From: JBFLXR01 sp040757065
Lineage (GTDB): Bacteria; Pseudomonadota; Gammaproteobacteria; Burkholderiales; Gallionellaceae
Assembly (NCBI GenBank): GCA_040757065.1
Contig: JBFLXR010000027.1
Location: 1-16,925 of the forward strand
Reading direction: 5' to 3'
DNA: 16,925 bases
Position numbers and translations under genes: made by a program. Of the stretch, positions 14,324-16,925 are shown piece after piece (the first letter of the stretch is position 1; each line of letters begins with the position of its first letter). The notes below the pieces were generated by a model that saw only the letters and a program-made list of their open reading frames with translations, was not told where the DNA came from and searched no databases.

Positions 14324-16284
14324 TAAATATCTCCTTCCACTTCATTGCCGTGGTATTCGAGCCAGGCACGGCGCATAGAGGATTCGCCCTTCGCCATCAA
14401 CATCGACATTACACGCATTGCATGATTCCGATCCGGTTCCATCTCTACCCGCAATGTTCGGCGCGTAGAGGGATCCATACAGGTTTCCCACAACTGATCC
14501 GGATTCATTTCACCCAAACCTTTGAAGCGGGATACCGTCCACGCGCTTTCTCTCACGCCTTCGCGGCGCAGCCTTTCCTCTACTGCAGCCAACTCATCGC
14601 CGTTCAAAGCGTAAATTTTGCGCGCCGGATGCTTTTTATGCGCCGGCACGGTCACGCTGTATAAGGGAGCCAGCACGATCCGAACATAACCCGCTTCTAC
14701 CAATTTCGGAAAATGCGTGTGATACAGCGTCAGCAGCAAAGTGGCGATATGCGAGCCGTCCACGTCCGCATCCGCCATAATGTAAATGCCTTGCTTGTAG
14801 CGCAGGCCACTTAAATCGGCCTCGTCATCCGGCCCATGCGGGTCAACGCCGATCGCTACTGAGATGTCATGCACCTCCTCATTGGCGAATAATTGTCCGC
14901 GCGGTACCTCGAAGGTGTTTTTGATTTTGCCGCGCAACGGCAAAATTGCCTGAAATTCCTTGTTACGCCCTTGTTTCGCCGAACCGCCCGCAGAATCGCC
15001 CTCGACCAAGAACAATTCGCGTTCGTCCGGATTTTTCGAGCTGCAATCGGTTAGTTTGCCGGGCAATACCGCGACCGACGAGCCTTTTTTCTTTTCGATG
15101 ACCTTCTCTTCGGCCTTCTGGCGAATTTGCGCCTGACGAATCGCCAATGCTGTAATGGCGCGACCGAATTCGACGTGTTCGTTCATCCAGAGCAACAATG
15201 GGTCGAATACCATCGTCGACACCAATCGCATGGCTTCGCGCGAGGTGAGCTTATCCTTGGTTTGCCCTTGAAACTGCGGATCAAGCACCTTGGTCGACAG
15301 GACGTAACTCGCCCGCGAAAATGCATCTTCTGCGGATAATTTAATTCCTTTCGGCATCATGGCATGCAATTCGGCGAATTTTTTAATCGCATTGAACACC
15401 CCGTCGCGAAAACCGGAAACATGCGTCCCTTCGTTCGCGGTAGGAATAAGGTTCACGTACGACTCACGTGCCACGACACCTTCCTGCGTCCAGACGATGG
15501 CCCATTCCGCCCCCTCGCCTTCCGCAAAGTTCTCGCTGTCGGCACGCGCATGGTTCGATCCCATAAAAATCGGTGCCAAATATTCCTGCCCGTTTAACTC
15601 CTCTTCCAGATAGGATTTCAAACCGTCCTTATAGGACCAGGTTTTGGTCTCGCCAGTCTTTTCGTTAATGAGTTTCAGGTTAATACCGGAGAGCAATACA
15701 GCCTTACTACGCAGTAGGCGCTCTAACTGTCCGACTGCAATTTGCGGCGTATCAAAGTATTGCGTATCCGGCCAAGCCCGTACCGTCGTACCCGTAGTAC
15801 GCTTACCGCAATCTCCGATACGTGCCAGCGGCGCTTCCGACTCGCCATTGAGAAAGCGGACGAAAAACACGCCGCCATCGCGTTTGACCATCACCTCGAC
15901 TTTGTTCGACAAGGCGTTCGTGACCGCCACCCCCACACCGTGCAGCCCCCCGGAAAATTGATAGGCGCTTCCGCTGCCCTTGTCGAATTTTCCGCCCGAA
16001 TGCAACACGGTATATGCTACTTCAACGACTGACTTTCCCTCTTCCGGGTGTATGCCCGTCGGTATGCCTCGCCCATCGTCTTGCACCGAAACCGAACCGT
16101 CTTCATGCAATGTAACGGTAATATTGGTGGCGTAACCAGCCAAAGCTTCATCGCTGGCGTTGTCGATCACCTCAGCGATAATGTGATTGGGGTTCTCTGT
16201 AGTGGTATACATTCCCGGTCGCTTGCGCACCGGCTCCAGTCCGCGCAGGACTTTGAACGAAGATTCGTCGTATGTTTGGCTCAT
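14323..16284 (-). CDS. parE: DNA topoisomerase IV subunit B
   Basis: 653 residues from ATG 16284 (MSQTYDESSFKVLRGLEPVR); a TTG at 16302 would add six residues but fits the family less well. This is the ATPase subunit that drives strand passage by ParC. GHKL ATP-site motifs are EVIDNASDEALAG (about 38-50), DDGRGIPTG and GGLHGVGVAVTNALS. The TOPRIM domain has EGDSAGG (Glu428) and DADVDGSHI, which bind magnesium. Length matches ParE (about 630-660) and lacks the extra insertion of many GyrB proteins. It forms an operon with parC through a one-base overlap. No clear ribosome binding site or promoter is seen upstream. Confidence 0.95.
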   Translation of the reverse strand: MSQTYDESSFKVLRGLEPVRKRPGMYTTTENPNHIIAEVIDNASDEALAGYATNITVTLHEDGSVSVQDDGRGIPTGIHPEEGKSVVEVAYTVLHSGGKFDKGSGSAYQFSGGLHGVGVAVTNALSNKVEVMVKRDGGVFFVRFLNGESEAPLARIGDCGKRTTGTTVRAWPDTQYFDTPQIAVGQLERLLRSKAVLLSGINLKLINEKTGETKTWSYKDGLKSYLEEELNGQEYLAPIFMGSNHARADSENFAEGEGAEWAIVWTQEGVVARESYVNLIPTANEGTHVSGFRDGVFNAIKKFAELHAMMPKGIKLSAEDAFSRASYVLSTKVLDPQFQGQTKDKLTSREAMRLVSTMVFDPLLLWMNEHVEFGRAITALAIRQAQIRQKAEEKVIEKKKGSSVAVLPGKLTDCSSKNPDERELFLVEGDSAGGSAKQGRNKEFQAILPLRGKIKNTFEVPRGQLFANEEVHDISVAIGVDPHGPDDEADLSGLRYKQGIYIMADADVDGSHIATLLLTLYHTHFPKLVEAGYVRIVLAPLYSVTVPAHKKHPARKIYALNGDELAAVEERLRREGVRESAWTVSRFKGLGEMNPDQLWETCMDPSTRRTLRVEMEPDRNHAMRVMSMLMAKGESSMRRAWLEYHGNEVEGDI

Positions 16285-16410
16285 TTTAGACGTAGTTATC
16301 AACCATTAAAGTCGCGCACGCCATCTCCCATGAAACGCGAAACCCCACCAACTGGCGGGGCTGCGTGCCGTTCCATTCTACCGCTGCCGTTCTGCAAGTC
16401 AATCCGGCAT

Positions 16411-16448
16411 GCAAAACAAAGCCCCCTGCCATTGCTGGCAGGGGGCTT
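16411..16448 (-). terminator. Rho-independent terminator of the flagellin gene
   Basis: AAGCCCCCTGCC (16419-16430) pairs perfectly with GGCAGGGGGCTT (16437-16448) around a six-base loop. On the minus strand it is followed by a T-rich run (TTTGTTTTGC), about 20 bases after the flagellin stop. Such a strong terminator suits a highly expressed gene. Confidence 0.85.
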
Positions 16449-16467
16449 GTCGTGACTGCTTAAGCGA

Positions 16468-16925
16468 TTAACGCAGCAGGGTCAGCACGCCGTTAGGCAG
16501 CTGGTTGGCCTGCGCCAGCATGGCGGTACCAGCTTGTTGCAGAATCTGCGCACGGGTCATCGAGGCGGTTTCTGCGGCAAAGTCGGCGTCCATGATGCGG
16601 GAACGCGCTGCGGTTTGGTTTTCCACCGATACTTGCAGGTTGCTGATCACCGCTTCGAAACGGTTTTGCAGCGCACCGTAGTTGGCGCGTTCGGTCGTTA
16701 CCAGAGTCAGGGCGGTATCCAGAGCCGTAATTGCTGCGGTCGCGCCGGAAGTTGTGGAAACGCTTGCTGCCGCAACTGCTGTAATGGAAGCGTGGTTATC
16801 CAGACGGGTGGTAGTTACCGCAATCGTATCGTTAGTAGACGTGCCTGCACCTACCTGGAAGGTCAGCGTACCGGCGTTCGCACCCAGAATGGCCTGACCG
16901 TTGAAAGAGGTGCCGGCAGCCAGAC
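16468..16925 (-). CDS. fliC: Flagellin, C-terminal part (5' end outside window)
   Basis: About 151 codons are inside the window, ending at TAA 16470-16468; the frame is open to the right edge. The last 85 residues form the conserved D0/D1 C-terminal helices of flagellin: ERANYGALQNRFEAVISNL, then ENQTAARSRIMDADFAAE and the end AQANQLPNGVLTLLR. These pack against the N-terminal helices in the filament and are needed for export and polymerisation. The part nearest the edge is rich in Thr, Ala, Gly and Ser, as expected for the variable surface domain. The product is secreted by the flagellar export apparatus and builds the filament. With the chemoreceptors at the other end of the window it indicates a motile organism. 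Copy number and symbol cannot be confirmed here. Confidence 0.93.
   Translation of the reverse strand, partial: LAAGTSFNGQAILGANAGTLTFQVGAGTSTNDTIAVTTTRLDNHASITAVAAASVSTTSGATAAITALDTALTLVTTERANYGALQNRFEAVISNLQVSVENQTAARSRIMDADFAAETASMTRAQILQQAGTAMLAQANQLPNGVLTLLR

Overview
The window joins a well-conserved chromosomal block on the right (about 9347-16925) to an accessory block on the left (1-9347). The right block holds flagellin, parE-parC, gltX and three tRNA genes in a style typical of a motile, Gram-negative betaproteobacterium. The Gallionellaceae/Nitrosomonadales are my best guess; this is inferred from protein style and moderate GC content, not proven.

Left to right: the tail of an IS3-family transposase (1-207) has cut into a minus-strand chemoreceptor gene (175-882). 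That gene is translationally coupled to a second, near-complete chemoreceptor (879-2904). Both receptors carry a CxxCH haem-c motif in the same type of periplasmic sensor domain. The larger one has an Aer-type PAS domain that is put out of frame near its start by a run of seven G (minus strand; 2843-2849). Next comes an internally deleted IS30-family element with both terminal inverted repeats (about 3151-3728), then about 650 bases with no convincing gene.

The most unusual part is about 4470-5830 on the plus strand. It is roughly 1.35 kb with no credible protein, but densely packed with perfect or near-perfect hairpins, several capped by GNRA tetraloops and many using G-U pairs that only work on this strand. 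Longer helices close multibranched domains. I interpret it as a very large structured non-coding RNA, in the size and style range of ornate bacterial RNAs such as GOLLD, ROOL and OLE, though I cannot assign it to any of them. It is followed by an unrecognised minus-strand gene (5836-6669), a divergent unrecognised basic protein (6719-7456), a 62-residue protein (7469-7657) and a large serine recombinase (7766-9403). The recombinase gene runs directly into the 3' end of tRNA-Glu, so its last 18 codons are tRNA sequence read antisense. This suggests an integrative element inserted at tRNA-Glu and carrying the giant RNA as cargo. The left boundary of the element is not identified.

The right block contains the tRNA-Ala/tRNA-Glu operon with a clear sigma70 promoter, gltX, divergent tRNA-Val with its own promoter and terminator, an exported histidine phosphatase read from a TTG start, convergent parC preceded by overlapping parE, and the 3' part of a flagellin gene with its terminator.
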